DNA of 64,000 bases from DAISKN01 sp963716925 (GTDB taxonomy: Bacteria > Acidobacteriota > Vicinamibacteria > Marinacidobacterales > SMYC01), in contig CAVQUX010000025.1 in NCBI GenBank assembly GCA_963716925.1, forward strand, positions 620,001 through 684,000, read 5' to 3'. This document shows positions 34,528 to 42,616 of the stretch, piece by piece. Every line of letters starts with the position of its first letter. The stretch's first letter is position 1. A program made the translations under genes and the position numbers. The notes below the pieces were generated by a model, which saw nothing but the letters and a program-made list of their open reading frames with translations, was not told where the DNA came from and searched no databases.

Positions 34528-35534
34528 CGGGACTCCGCGTCGAGGCGGACGTCGGCGGGCATTCCCGGCTTCAGATCGCCCGTGGGATCGCCGGTGATCC
34601 GCACCTTGACGGCGTAGACCAGCCTCACCCGCTCCTCGGTGGTCTGCACGTTCTTGGGCGTGAACTCGGCCTCCGACGCGATGAAACGAACCTCTCCCGC
34701 GTACGTCTTGTCCGGAAACGTGTCGCATCGGATCTCGGCCGAAGCGCCCACCCGGACGGCTCCGATGCGATCTTCGCGTATGTAGATGCGCACCCAGCGG
34801 TCGCTCGGATTCATGAGCGTCAGGACGGCGGCGCCCGGGGAGACGGTCTCGCCCGGCTCGCGATGGCGTACGGTGATGACGCCGTCGAAAGGCGCTTCGA
34901 GGGTCATGAAGTCGAGTGCCGCGTCGATGGCTCGAAGGGATGCCTCGACCTGAGCGAGTGCGGCCCTTTGGGCGTCGATACGCTCGCGCCTCGGTCCGGC
35001 CTCGAGGAGCCGGAGCTGCTCTTCCGCGCGCTCCAGCTCTTTTCGCGCGAGCTCGACCGCGAGCTCGGCCTTGTCCAGGGCTTCCTTCGGAATCGCTCCT
35101 CCCTGCTGGAGGGTGCGGCTGCGCTCGAGGTCCCTCAGCGCGTCCTCGAGACGATTGGCCGCGGCGTCCCGCGCCGCTCGCGCCTGGGCGACCTCCTCGG
35201 TTCTCGAGCCGCGCTCCAGCTCCCTGAGGAGGGCGCGGGCGGAATCGATCCTCGACTGCGCTTCGTCTCTCCGGGCAAGAACTTCGCTCCGGTCGAGCCG
35301 TGCGAGCTCGCGCCCCGCTTTGACCGGGTCTCCCTCCCGGACCGATATCTCCTCGATGCGTCCGGCGATGGCGAAGCCGAGCTGCGCTTCGGTGGCCTCG
35401 ACCGTCCCGGAAGCCGCGAGACCGGACGGAGGCGGGGAGGCGCCGAAATGACCGGGGAGGCGATCCCGGAACGCGAACGCCGCTCCGATGGCCGCGGCGA
35501 GAACGAGGACGACGACGACGATCCGCGCTTTCAT
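34524..35534 (-). CDS. HlyD-type membrane fusion protein (YbhG-like)
   Basis: A 336-residue periplasmic adaptor that would link the ABC-2 permeases to the TolC-like channel. One N-terminal membrane anchor (IVVVVLVLAAAIGAAFAF, residues about 4-21), then a lipoyl half-motif (GFAIAGRIEEISVREGDPVK), a long coiled coil (about 85-200, with RSRTLQQGGAIPKEALDKAE), the second lipoyl half (TLEAPFDGVITVRHREPGE) and a beta-barrel domain. The ATG at 35534 overlaps the TolC stop as ATGA and its own stop overlaps the ATPase start as GTGA, showing translational coupling. This gene is free of frameshifts. Confidence 0.88.
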   Translation of the reverse strand: MKARIVVVVLVLAAAIGAAFAFRDRLPGHFGASPPPSGLAASGTVEATEAQLGFAIAGRIEEISVREGDPVKAGRELARLDRSEVLARRDEAQSRIDSARALLRELERGSRTEEVAQARAARDAAANRLEDALRDLERSRTLQQGGAIPKEALDKAELAVELARKELERAEEQLRLLEAGPRRERIDAQRAALAQVEASLRAIDAALDFMTLEAPFDGVITVRHREPGETVSPGAAVLTLMNPSDRWVRIYIREDRIGAVRVGASAEIRCDTFPDKTYAGEVRFIASEAEFTPKNVQTTEERVRLVYAVKVRITGDPTGDLKPGMPADVRLDAESR

Positions 35535-36871
35535 GGCTCGCTCCTCAAGTGCTCGGCGACCCACTCCGGGCTCAGGCTTCCCGCAATGCGCGCGAGCTCG
35601 GCGCGGGCGGCAATCTCCGCGTAGCGGGCCTCGATGAGCCCGGCCTCCGCCGCGAGTCGATCCGCCTCCGCGCGAACGTAGTCGGTCTCGGTTCCGACTC
35701 CGGTCTCGAGCCGGAGCTTCTCGATGCGGCTCACCTCGTCGAAACGGGCCACTGCCGTCTTCAGGCTCTGGATCCGCGCTTCGGATTCCTCCACCGCCGA
35801 AAGGCCGCGGTCGATTTCGCCCGCGACCTCGAGCTCCGTCCACCTCAGTCTTTCCGAAGCACCTCGCGCCGCCGACTCCGACCGCGCGACCGCGCTCGAT
35901 ACTTCTCCCCCGTTGAATACCGTGTAGGCGAGGGAGACGCCCACGTTCCATTCGAGAGAGTTCGCTCCCGAGGCGCTCCCGTAGTTGATGTACCGCCCGT
36001 CGAGACGGATCGAGGGAAGCCGCCGGGAACGGCTCCCATCGCGCGTCGCCTCCGCCACCGCCAGCTCGTCTCGGGCAAGGCGCGTGCTCGGGCTCGACTC
36101 GAGAGCGTTTCGCAGGATCTCCTCCCGGGGGGGAAGCGGCGCCCCGGCGAGAGCGACAGGAACGAGGTTCGCCACCCGCGTCTCGTCCTCCTCGGCACCG
36201 ACGAGGCGCGCGAGGTTCCTCTGGGCCAGGTCGAGGGAAGAGGATAGGCGAACCCGCTCGGCCCGCGCCGCGGCGATCGAGGCTTCGACGCGCAGGACGT
36301 CGACCGTCGCCGCGCGGCCCACATCGAAAACTTGCTTGACGCGGGAGAGCTCGGCCTCGAGAGCCTGGATCGAGCGGTCCTGGGCTTCGAGGGTACGCGC
36401 CCGGGAGAGGGCCGACAGGTATTGCTGGATGATCTGCGAAAGGAGCCGCTGGCGCGCTTCGAGAAGCGTCGATTCGGCGCTCTGCCGGCGGGCCTTGCTT
36501 TCATCGATGCGCGAGGACCGGCCGCCCCCATCGAACAGCTGGTAATGAACGTCCGCGAAGGCCTGGATGAGGTTCTGGTCGAAGGGAGGAATGAGCGCCG
36601 GAGTGAAGGCGTGGATGGGATGAGCCAGCATCGGCTCCTGGTAATGGTTCGCGTTCAGGCCGACGCTCACCGTCGGGAATCGAGCCGACTCCGCCTCGTC
36701 GAGCGTGGCGTCCGCCGCCTCGACCTGCGCCGCCGACGCCTGGAGGCTGGGGTAGTACGAGAGAGCCCGGGTCACCGCATCGACGAGAGTGAGACGGTCC
36801 TGGGCCTCCGCCAGGGATCCCGCCACCAACCCCAAGAGCACCACCGCCGCACGGTCAACGATATCCGTCAT
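35531..36871 (-). CDS. TolC-family outer-membrane efflux protein
   Basis: A 446-residue channel protein, first gene of the export operon. A signal peptide (MTDIVDRAAVVLLGLVAGSLAEA) precedes the family start RLTLVDAVTRALSYYPSLQ and two coiled-coil repeats (AQVEAADATLDEAESARFP and, in the second half, LAVAEATRDGSRSRRLPSI). The repeat structure (two halves, each with long helices and short strand segments) is that of TolC. It would form the trimeric outer-membrane duct for the ABC exporter. The 118-base gap upstream to the aldolase gene should hold the promoter; I see no strong consensus there. Confidence 0.88.
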   Translation of the reverse strand: MTDIVDRAAVVLLGLVAGSLAEAQDRLTLVDAVTRALSYYPSLQASAAQVEAADATLDEAESARFPTVSVGLNANHYQEPMLAHPIHAFTPALIPPFDQNLIQAFADVHYQLFDGGGRSSRIDESKARRQSAESTLLEARQRLLSQIIQQYLSALSRARTLEAQDRSIQALEAELSRVKQVFDVGRAATVDVLRVEASIAAARAERVRLSSSLDLAQRNLARLVGAEEDETRVANLVPVALAGAPLPPREEILRNALESSPSTRLARDELAVAEATRDGSRSRRLPSIRLDGRYINYGSASGANSLEWNVGVSLAYTVFNGGEVSSAVARSESAARGASERLRWTELEVAGEIDRGLSAVEESEARIQSLKTAVARFDEVSRIEKLRLETGVGTETDYVRAEADRLAAEAGLIEARYAEIAARAELARIAGSLSPEWVAEHLRSEP

Positions 36872-36989
36872 TCGACGCCTCCAGCGCGGTGAGAGCCTGG
36901 CATCGCTTGGAGCGATGCGTCAACCTTCGTCCGGGGGGCGAGTCATCGCAGTCGGGGCGCCGGGAAGAAAAGGACGGATCCGCGATGCC

Positions 36990-37898
36990 TCACCATGGCA
37001 TCCGGCGGCCGGTGTGTCGTCGTCCCTTCTCCGCGGCCTCGCGGTTCGCGGCGCCGATGCGGACGCCTTCGTCGATCATCGCCTCGACGTCCTCCTCGGT
37101 GACGGAGTTCAGGAAGAAGATCCCCGCCGCCTTCGTCGCCGCGAGCACCCGCGAACGCGCCCGCTGCATCAACTCGGGATAGGGGCCGGGAGGTCTTTCC
37201 AGGAGACCGTAGGAGAACCCCATGTCTCCGGGTCCCCACTCAGCGAAAGCGATGCCAGGGACCCGCGTCGTCGCTTCCGCGCTCTCGAGCGCGTGGCGAT
37301 CTTCAATCTTGATCCCGAGGAGAAGCTCTCCTTCCGGATTCAGGGGCCAGGCGTCGGCGACCCGCAGATACTCCTTCGCGGAGATCCCCCAGATGGAGGC
37401 GGCATAATCCTGGCTTCCGCTCCCGCGGAGTCCCTCCTCGAGTCCCTCCCCTACCTTCTGTTGATGAAAGGGGTACCGGGTGGCAGCGACGAAGACCCGC
37501 ACCGCGGCTTCGGAGCGGGCATGGCAGAGGATCACCCCGTGGACTCCGGAAGCGAGCACCTGCTGCACCACCCAGAAGTTGGCGCGCATCGACGCCTCGT
37601 CCAGACCGAGCACCGGAAGCGAGACCACGACCGCCGGCGTCCGGTGTCCGCTCGCCGTGGGCCCGCCGTCGACCAGACCTCGCATGAACTCCCGGAGCCG
37701 GGTCACGTCGAACGCGCCGTGCTCGAGCTCGTAGTTGATGTAATCCGCCCAGGTGCCGGCGAGCTCCTTTCCTTCCTCGTAGCCTCCGCGGCTCGTCTCG
37801 TAGTACACGGGCTGGCCCTGCTCGAGAAGCTCGATGGCCTTGTTGATGCGCTTCGCCTCGGCCGACGCGATCGCGAGGAGGATTAGAAGCGCGGTCAT
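36990..37898 (-). CDS. HpcH/HpaI aldolase family protein with signal peptide
   Basis: A 302-residue protein of the HpaI/citrate lyase beta family, metal-dependent class II aldolases acting on pyruvate-type substrates. The motifs LLLGIKIEDRHALESAE and GIAFAEWGPGDMGFSYGL contain the metal-binding Glu and Asp positions of the family. Unusually it begins with a signal-like sequence, MTALLILLAIASAEA, so it may act outside the cytoplasm. ATG 37898 is chosen because this is where the hydrophobic stretch starts; the upstream 11 codons lie in a decayed copy of the end of another gene (see repeats). That duplicated junction implies that the gene once directly followed the NTF2-like gene at 38790-39245. 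Confidence 0.78.
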   Translation of the reverse strand: MTALLILLAIASAEAKRINKAIELLEQGQPVYYETSRGGYEEGKELAGTWADYINYELEHGAFDVTRLREFMRGLVDGGPTASGHRTPAVVVSLPVLGLDEASMRANFWVVQQVLASGVHGVILCHARSEAAVRVFVAATRYPFHQQKVGEGLEEGLRGSGSQDYAASIWGISAKEYLRVADAWPLNPEGELLLGIKIEDRHALESAEATTRVPGIAFAEWGPGDMGFSYGLLERPPGPYPELMQRARSRVLAATKAAGIFFLNSVTEEDVEAMIDEGVRIGAANREAAEKGRRHTGRRMPW

Positions 37899-37966
37899 GG
37901 AGACGGAAATTCGATTCGGTGCATCTTTCACCCTCCGCCACCGCGCTTCAAGTGGGTGTTCAGCCG
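37870..37966. repeat. Imperfect direct repeat, copy A, left of the VapBC-like module
   Basis: This stretch matches copy B at 38768-38861 with the same orientation; over the best 89 gap-free positions about 74 agree. It covers the first codons of the aldolase gene and, upstream of its ATG, a relic of the last 22 codons of the NTF2-like gene. In the relic the Trp codon of GGGWKV has become TGA, so this copy is the decayed one. The -35 box proposed for the antitoxin lies at its edge. Confidence 0.8.
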
Positions 37967-37967
37967 C

Positions 37968-37996
37968 TTGACGGCCAGCGTCGATGGAGTCATATT
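37968..37996 (+). promoter_or_regulatory. Possible promoter of the VapBC-like module
   Basis: TTGACG (37968-37973), a 17-base spacer and CATATT (37991-37996) precede the antitoxin ATG at 38003 by only six bases, so if correct the transcript would be nearly leaderless. The match is moderate; this is a weak call. Confidence 0.35.
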
Positions 37997-38002
37997 ACTT
38001 CA

Positions 38003-38233
38003 ATGGCACTCTCCAGGAAGAAGGCAACGACCATCGCGCTCGATCCGGAGGCAGACCGGCTGCTCACGCGCGCCGCGCGTGAGCGCGGCGTCTCGCGTTC
38101 GGAGTTCATCCGGCAGCAGCTCAATCTCGTTCTCGAACAGTACCGCCGCCATCCCAAACCGAGAAGCGCTGGAATCGTCCGCTCCTTGGCCGAGCGCGGC
38201 GACGAGAACGAGCTGTTCGGTGGACGTCGCTGA
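38003..38233 (+). CDS. Ribbon-helix-helix (CopG-like) antitoxin of a VapBC-like module
   Basis: A 76-residue protein beginning MALSRKKATTIALDPEADRL, with RERGVSRSEFIRQQLNLVLE forming the helix-turn-helix part of a ribbon-helix-helix fold, and a C-terminal tail (SLAERGDENELFGGRR) suited to bind the toxin. ATG 38003 is chosen because upstream residues of the frame belong to the repeat. It overlaps the toxin gene by 14 bases, so the two are translationally coupled. No clear ribosome site precedes it. Confidence 0.75.
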   Translation: MALSRKKATTIALDPEADRLLTRAARERGVSRSEFIRQQLNLVLEQYRRHPKPRSAGIVRSLAERGDENELFGGRR

Positions 38234-38666
38234 CACGGCGGCGTTGATCTGCGATACCGGCGCGCTGCTCGATTACCTCGTCGAGAGCGCGCCCGACCAC
38301 GAGCGTTTTCGCGAAGCCATCGACCGGGCGCGTACTCGCTACGTCCCCGGTTTGGTGTTGGCGGAGGTTGATTACTTCCTTCGCGATGAGCGGCACGCGA
38401 TGAACGCGCTCATGGACGATTTCGCACGCGGCGCGTTCACTTACGCCCCGCCGACACTGGACGAGCTCTCTCGGGCCATGGAGATCGATCGGCGATACGC
38501 CGACCTGGGCCTCGGCCTCGTCGATTCATCGGTGGTCGCTCTCGCCGATGCCCTCTCCCTCCGACGCATCGCGACGCGAGACGCACGCCATTTCGCGGCA
38601 GTCCGGCTCAGCGACGGCCGCGCGTTCGAGCTGGTCGTTTACCCGAGCGATCCGGATGAATCCTAG
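38220..38666 (+). CDS. vapC: PIN-domain toxin (VapC-like ribonuclease)
   Basis: A 148-residue PIN protein. The acidic metal-binding residues are in place: LICDTGALLDYL (first Asp), LVLAEVDYFLRDE (Glu), LGLVDSSVVALADA (Asp) and IATRDARHF (last Asp). VapC toxins cleave tRNA or rRNA and are held inactive by the antitoxin encoded just before. The start is GTG 38220; TTG 38244 is an alternative that would begin at the first strand. The module is on the opposite strand to its neighbours and lies between the two repeats, which marks it as an insertion. Confidence 0.85.
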   Translation: MDVADTAALICDTGALLDYLVESAPDHERFREAIDRARTRYVPGLVLAEVDYFLRDERHAMNALMDDFARGAFTYAPPTLDELSRAMEIDRRYADLGLGLVDSSVVALADALSLRRIATRDARHFAAVRLSDGRAFELVVYPSDPDES

Positions 38667-38767
38667 CTGTTGAGCGGGAGCTGGCGAAGCGAACTCCCTC
38701 GAAGCGCCGGCCGGGAGCCGGCAGCGCGCAGCCTCCATCTCGGTCCCCGGTGAGCTCCACCGATTGC
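38667..38767. other. Short gene-free stretch right of the toxin gene
   Basis: About 100 bases between the toxin stop and repeat copy B. It includes a small inverted repeat (GCCGGCCGGGAGCCGGC near 38706-38722) and no credible reading frame. It is probably part of the inserted segment. Confidence 0.4.
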
Positions 38768-38861
38768 ATCTCGAGGACCAGAATCGCGTTCATGGAGACG
38801 GAAGCTCGATTCGGTGGACCTTCCACCCTCCGCCGTCACGCCTCAAGTGGGCCTTCAGCCG
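38768..38861. repeat. Imperfect direct repeat, copy B, right of the VapBC-like module
   Basis: Partner of copy A. Here the end of the NTF2-like gene is intact (its stop overlaps an ATG as ATGA), and the following minus-strand codons, MNAILVLEM, are a relic of the aldolase signal peptide MTALLILLA. Copy B therefore keeps the gene end and a broken start of the next gene, while copy A keeps the gene start and a broken end of the previous one. Confidence 0.8.
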
Positions 38862-39245
38862 TTCGGGCTGGAAGGGAGTCCCGAGCACGACATAGCGTTC
38901 CTCGCCCCGGATGGCGACCACGACCGCGTCGAAGGTGACGCGGGCCTCCGTCCCCTCGACGTCGACCTCGAGAGTATCCACGGTCGCGTTCAACCGATCG
39001 ACGCGGCCGAAGCTCTCCCGCACCATCGCCTCGAAGGCCGCGCGGTTCGCATGCATGAAGTCTGCGTAGTCGGAGGAGAAGTACGACAGGAGCGCTTCGA
39101 CGTCCACGGCCTCGGCGGCCGCGGCCGCGCCTTCGAGCGTTCGCCTCACCCGCGCCTCCGGCGAGAGGTAGCGATCCCAGGCCACGTACCCCAGGAGGAG
39201 CGCCGCGGCGAGCCCGACGATGGCGCCGGCCTTGGCTCGGTTCAC
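38790..39245 (-). CDS. NTF2-like (SnoaL/DUF4440-type) membrane-anchored protein
   Basis: A 151-residue protein starting at GTG 39245, one base after the stop of the amino acid permease. A single N-terminal helix (AGAIVGLAAALLLGYVAWDRY) anchors it. The rest reads as an NTF2-like cone: a helical start (RRTLEGAAAAAEAVDVEALL), SYFSSDYADFMHANRAAFEA, then strands (ARVTFDAVVVAIRGEERYVV). No catalytic residues can be named; such proteins bind small molecules or serve as accessory subunits. Its last 22 codons are duplicated at 37895-37966. Confidence 0.65.
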   Translation of the reverse strand: MNRAKAGAIVGLAAALLLGYVAWDRYLSPEARVRRTLEGAAAAAEAVDVEALLSYFSSDYADFMHANRAAFEAMVRESFGRVDRLNATVDTLEVDVEGTEARVTFDAVVVAIRGEERYVVLGTPFQPERLKAHLRRDGGGWKVHRIELPSP

Positions 39246-39246
39246 T

Positions 39247-40620
39247 TCATCGAGCCGCTTCGGGCGCGCTCCGGGTGAGGCCGCGCCACAGGGTGAAGGC
39301 GGGAAAGCCCGCGAGCGAGATCGCGAGCCCCAGAACTGGAGCCCAATCCCCGCGGGCCGCATTGCTCCAGGCGATCCCCACGAGAAACAGGCTCACCACG
39401 AGAACGAAAACCAGCGGAACCAAAGGGTAGCCGGGAGTCCGGTAGGGCCGCGGAGCATCCGGCATCTTTCGCCTGAGGACGAAGATCGCCGCGATGGCGA
39501 ACACCAGCGCCGTCCACTCCACGAGAACGAAGTAGGTCGAAAGCCGGCCGAAGCTTCCGAGCCAGAGGATGAGGCACACGGTGATCGCGCCCTGGACGAG
39601 GAGAGCCACGTGCGGGGTGGCGAACGTCGGGTGGCAGCGCCCGAGGATCGCGAAGCCGAGGCCGTCGCGCGCCATCGCGTAAGGTACGCGGGAGTTGGTG
39701 AGGACGATGGCGCAGAGCGTCCCGAAGACACTCGCCAGGATCACCGCGTTCATCGCCGCTCCGCCGGCGGGGCCGAAGAGATCGAAGGCCACGCGGCGCG
39801 CGACCACCGTCTCCTTCGCCATCTCCGAGATCGGCAGCGTCAGGTGGTACATGAAGTTCGTCGCCAGGTAGAACACGATGACGATGAACATGCCGCTCAG
39901 GATGATGCGGCTGATCTGCCTTTCGGGGTCCTTGACCTCGCCCGCCACCAGACCGAGGTAAGCCCAGCCGTTGTAGGTGAAGATGATGAAAGCCGCCGCC
40001 TGAGCGAGCCCTCCCATCGGAACGTCGCCGCCGGTCGATAGACGAGTCCAATCCGCCCCTCCGGCGGCGAGAGCTAGGAAGAACAGCGCCGCGAGGGCCG
40101 CCATCTTGACGGCGGTGAACAGGCTCTGCACCGTCGTCGCGAGCGCCACTCCGAGAACGTTGATTACCGTGAGCACGACGATGATTCCGACCGCGATCCC
40201 TTTCACGAGAAAAGGAGAGGAGGTCGAAGGCGGCGCCCCCGAGAGCTCGACGAGCTGCTCGGCGAAGACCATCGCGACCGCGCCCAGGGACGCAGGGATG
40301 GCTCCCACGAGATACATCCAGCCGAAAGTGAACGCCGCCCCGTCTCCATAGGCTTTCTGCAGGATGACGTAGGTCCCGCCGGTTCTGGGAATGAGAGAGG
40401 ACAGCTCGGCGAGAGTGAGGGCGCCGCAGAGACTCACGAGACCGAAGATCACCCAGAGCGCGAGGACGACCCCGGGGTTCGGGAGCACCCGCACGATCTC
40501 CGCCGGAGTGCGAAAGATGCCGCTTCCGACGATGCTCCCGATGACGATGGCGGCTCCCGCCCAGAAACCGATGGCGCGCTTCAGGTCGGTCGCGGGAAGA
40601 CCGACGGGTGGGTTGGGCAC
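39247..40620 (-). CDS. APC-family amino acid permease
   Basis: A 457-residue transporter with about 12 hydrophobic segments. The family start FWAGAAIVIGSIVGSGIFRTP carries the glycine-rich substrate-binding break of helix 1, and later ALTLAELSSLIPRTGGTYVI matches the APC helix-2/3 region. It probably exchanges or imports amino acids by a LeuT-like cycle; the substrate cannot be read. It is followed one base later by the NTF2-like gene, so the two form a transcript that originally continued into the aldolase gene. Confidence 0.88.
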   Translation of the reverse strand: MPNPPVGLPATDLKRAIGFWAGAAIVIGSIVGSGIFRTPAEIVRVLPNPGVVLALWVIFGLVSLCGALTLAELSSLIPRTGGTYVILQKAYGDGAAFTFGWMYLVGAIPASLGAVAMVFAEQLVELSGAPPSTSSPFLVKGIAVGIIVVLTVINVLGVALATTVQSLFTAVKMAALAALFFLALAAGGADWTRLSTGGDVPMGGLAQAAAFIIFTYNGWAYLGLVAGEVKDPERQISRIILSGMFIVIVFYLATNFMYHLTLPISEMAKETVVARRVAFDLFGPAGGAAMNAVILASVFGTLCAIVLTNSRVPYAMARDGLGFAILGRCHPTFATPHVALLVQGAITVCLILWLGSFGRLSTYFVLVEWTALVFAIAAIFVLRRKMPDAPRPYRTPGYPLVPLVFVLVVSLFLVGIAWSNAARGDWAPVLGLAISLAGFPAFTLWRGLTRSAPEAAR

Positions 40621-40672
40621 GGCCCGGCGATCCTATGAGCCGACCCGCGTAGAGTCAACCCGGGAATCGATT

Positions 40673-41302
40673 TTACTTCTTGGTGCGCGGCGACGTTCCG
40701 AGGACGTCCCCTTCGGTCGTGACTCCAAGGCCGTTGAGAACGCGGTTCGCGTAGTTGAAGTAGCTCACCACCTGGTTGGCTTCGAGGATCTCGCCGTCGC
40801 TCGCGCCTGCCGTTTTCAGCGCCTCGATATGGCCCCGGTTCACGAGACTCGGGGCGAGGGTCAGAGTCTTCGCGTAGCGTAGAAGCTCGAGCTCCTTCCC
40901 CGAGAAGGCGCGTTCGGGTCGGTCGGACGCGAGCGCCCCGCGTATCTTCTCGAAGCGGGCGTCGTCCGCGAGGGCGAGCCTCAGGCCTTCGGAGTGGTGG
41001 GCGGCGCTGTACTGACATCCGTTGAGGAGGCTGGTATAGACCCCGAGAGATTCCAGAAGCCACGCCGGCATCTCGTTTCCCGGGTGATGGAGAACGGAGC
41101 GATAGAGCGCGTAGTGGCCTTCGAGGGTGTGCGGCCGCAGGGAATGAACCTTCACCACGTTGTCGAGGTTCCCGCTCGCGCCCTTCACCACGTCGTAGAT
41201 TCGCCGGAGCTCGCCCTCCGACTCTTCGTACGGGATGACGCGGATCCAGGCGACCTCGGCCGCGGAAGCGACGGAGAGCGCGAGCGCGATGGGAATCAGC
41301 AT
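40673..41302 (-). CDS. AhpD/carboxymuconolactone decarboxylase-like protein, exported, single cysteine
   Basis: A 209-residue helical protein with a short signal sequence (MLIPIALALSVASA). The middle part reads like peroxidase-related AhpD proteins: EMPAWLLESLGVYTSLLNGC, QYSAAHHSEGLRLAL. The active motif in AhpD relatives is Cys-x-x-Cys-x-x-His; here it is C-Q-Y-S-A-A-H-H, so the second cysteine is serine. It may work as a one-cysteine peroxidase or have lost that activity. The start ATG 41302 has a good AGGAGG upstream. The end VTTEGDVLGTSPRTKK is short. It is divergent from the metallo-beta-lactamase-fold gene. Confidence 0.75.
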   Translation of the reverse strand: MLIPIALALSVASAAEVAWIRVIPYEESEGELRRIYDVVKGASGNLDNVVKVHSLRPHTLEGHYALYRSVLHHPGNEMPAWLLESLGVYTSLLNGCQYSAAHHSEGLRLALADDARFEKIRGALASDRPERAFSGKELELLRYAKTLTLAPSLVNRGHIEALKTAGASDGEILEANQVVSYFNYANRVLNGLGVTTEGDVLGTSPRTKK

Positions 41303-41360
41303 GAGACCTCCTCTGTCGGAGCGGGGAGATGATAGCATCCGCCACTCAGGAGGGACCCCG

Positions 41361-42359
41361 ATGAAGACCTGGATGACCTGGCCGCTTCCCATGCTCCTCA
41401 TGCTCGCTCAAGCCCGCGACCGCGTGGGGGTGGCGCAGGAGCTCGCCCCCGGCGTGTACTTCCACCAGGGAAACCTCGACAAGGGGCACTGCAACCAGGG
41501 CTTCGTGGTCTTCAGGAACTTCGTCCTCGTAATCGACGGAAACTTTCCCGAAGGCGCCGAGGAGGTCATCGCCAAGATCCGCAGCATGACCGACAAACCC
41601 ATCCGCTTCGCATTCGACACCCACCACCACGGCGATCACATGTACGGGAACAAGGTATGGGTCGACGCCGGCGCCGTTCCCGTGGCCCACGAGGGAGTGG
41701 TCGAGGAGGCGAAGAAGTACGAGACGGGACACTTCGGCGGGGCGCCCGGACGCTGGGAGGAAGCCGCGAAGGAGCGCAAGGACGTGCGCGAGAGCGAGCT
41801 GGTGCTGCCCGTGATCCGCTATCCCGACCGCATGGTCTTCGACGACGGGACGATGAGGGTGGAGCTCCTCCACTTCGGTGTCGCCCACACCCACGGGGAC
41901 GGCTGGGCCTGGCTTCCGCGGGAGAGGATCCTGTTCAGCGGCGATGCCTGCGTGAACGGGCCCCACAATTTCGTCGGCGATGGAGACATTCAAGAATGGA
42001 TCGCGACCCTGGCGAAGGCCAGAAAGCTCGACCCCAGAACCGTCGGTCCCGGCCACGGGCCGCTCTCCGACGGAAGCGTCCTCGCCGACCAGCAGGCCTA
42101 CTTCGAAGAGCTCTCCCGCGTCGTCGCCGCGGCGAAGAGCCAGGTCAAGAACGCGGCCGAAATGGAAGCCCGGGTTCCGGCGCTGCGGGAGGAGATCGTG
42201 AAGAAAGCGTCGATCACCCGCTACGTCGGCGACGGCTTCGCGGCCCAGGTCGAGAAGGTCTGGGTCGAGATGGGTGGAGAGGCTTTCTCGTCGTCACCGC
42301 TGGCTTTGCATCGCGAGGAGCACGAGCGCCACCACGGCATCCGGCACGAAGGGCGTTAG
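41361..42359 (+). CDS. Metallo-beta-lactamase-fold hydrolase, exported
   Basis: A 332-residue protein with signal peptide (MKTWMTWPLPMLLMLAQA). The zinc-binding motif HxHxDH is present as THHHGDHMYGN; further ligands appear in HFGVAHTHGDG, FSGDACVNG and GPGHGPL. All are expected for an active binuclear enzyme. The fold covers lactonases, beta-lactamases, sulfur dioxygenases and others; the C-terminal helix-rich extension (AYFEELSRVVAAAKSQVKN) is like that of SoxH/quinoprotein-relay-type hydrolases, but no substrate can be assigned. ATG 41361 has CAGGAGGG before it. The stop overlaps the convergent small gene by four bases. Confidence 0.85.
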   Translation: MKTWMTWPLPMLLMLAQARDRVGVAQELAPGVYFHQGNLDKGHCNQGFVVFRNFVLVIDGNFPEGAEEVIAKIRSMTDKPIRFAFDTHHHGDHMYGNKVWVDAGAVPVAHEGVVEEAKKYETGHFGGAPGRWEEAAKERKDVRESELVLPVIRYPDRMVFDDGTMRVELLHFGVAHTHGDGWAWLPRERILFSGDACVNGPHNFVGDGDIQEWIATLAKARKLDPRTVGPGHGPLSDGSVLADQQAYFEELSRVVAAAKSQVKNAAEMEARVPALREEIVKKASITRYVGDGFAAQVEKVWVEMGGEAFSSSPLALHREEHERHHGIRHEGR

Positions 42360-42616
42360 CGCCAGTTTTCTTCCGACCGGGCCTCCACCTCGAACGGATT
42401 CCGCCAGTAGCCGTAACGGATGTGAAACCAGGCGTAGAGGAAGGCGAACCGCACCGGCCCATGCTCCTTCCATTGCCGCACGTGCACCTGCTCGTGCCGC
42501 AGGATCGACTCTTCCAGGTTCTCGAGGCGGGTGAAGACGTGGTCCCAGAGGGTCACCGCCACGTACTTCCGGGGGAGCGCCCAGCGCGCGAGCCGGGATC
42601 CATAGTGGACCTTCAA
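42356..42616 (-). CDS. Small HEXXH-motif protein, possible minimal zinc protein
   Basis: An 86-residue protein starting at TTG 42616, whose TTG overlaps the GH3 stop as TTGA, so it is translated by coupling. It contains ILRHEQVHVRQW (HEQVH fits the HEXXH zinc motif) and, 26 residues later, PFEVEAR, which offers a glutamate third ligand as in gluzincins. Between them lies an aromatic, possibly membrane-facing stretch (FAFLYAWFHIRYGYW). Similar tiny proteins occur in other bacteria, but I know of no assigned role. The gene is intact and its unusual start is supported by the overlap. Confidence 0.6.
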   Translation of the reverse strand: MKVHYGSRLARWALPRKYVAVTLWDHVFTRLENLEESILRHEQVHVRQWKEHGPVRFAFLYAWFHIRYGYWRNPFEVEARSEENWR

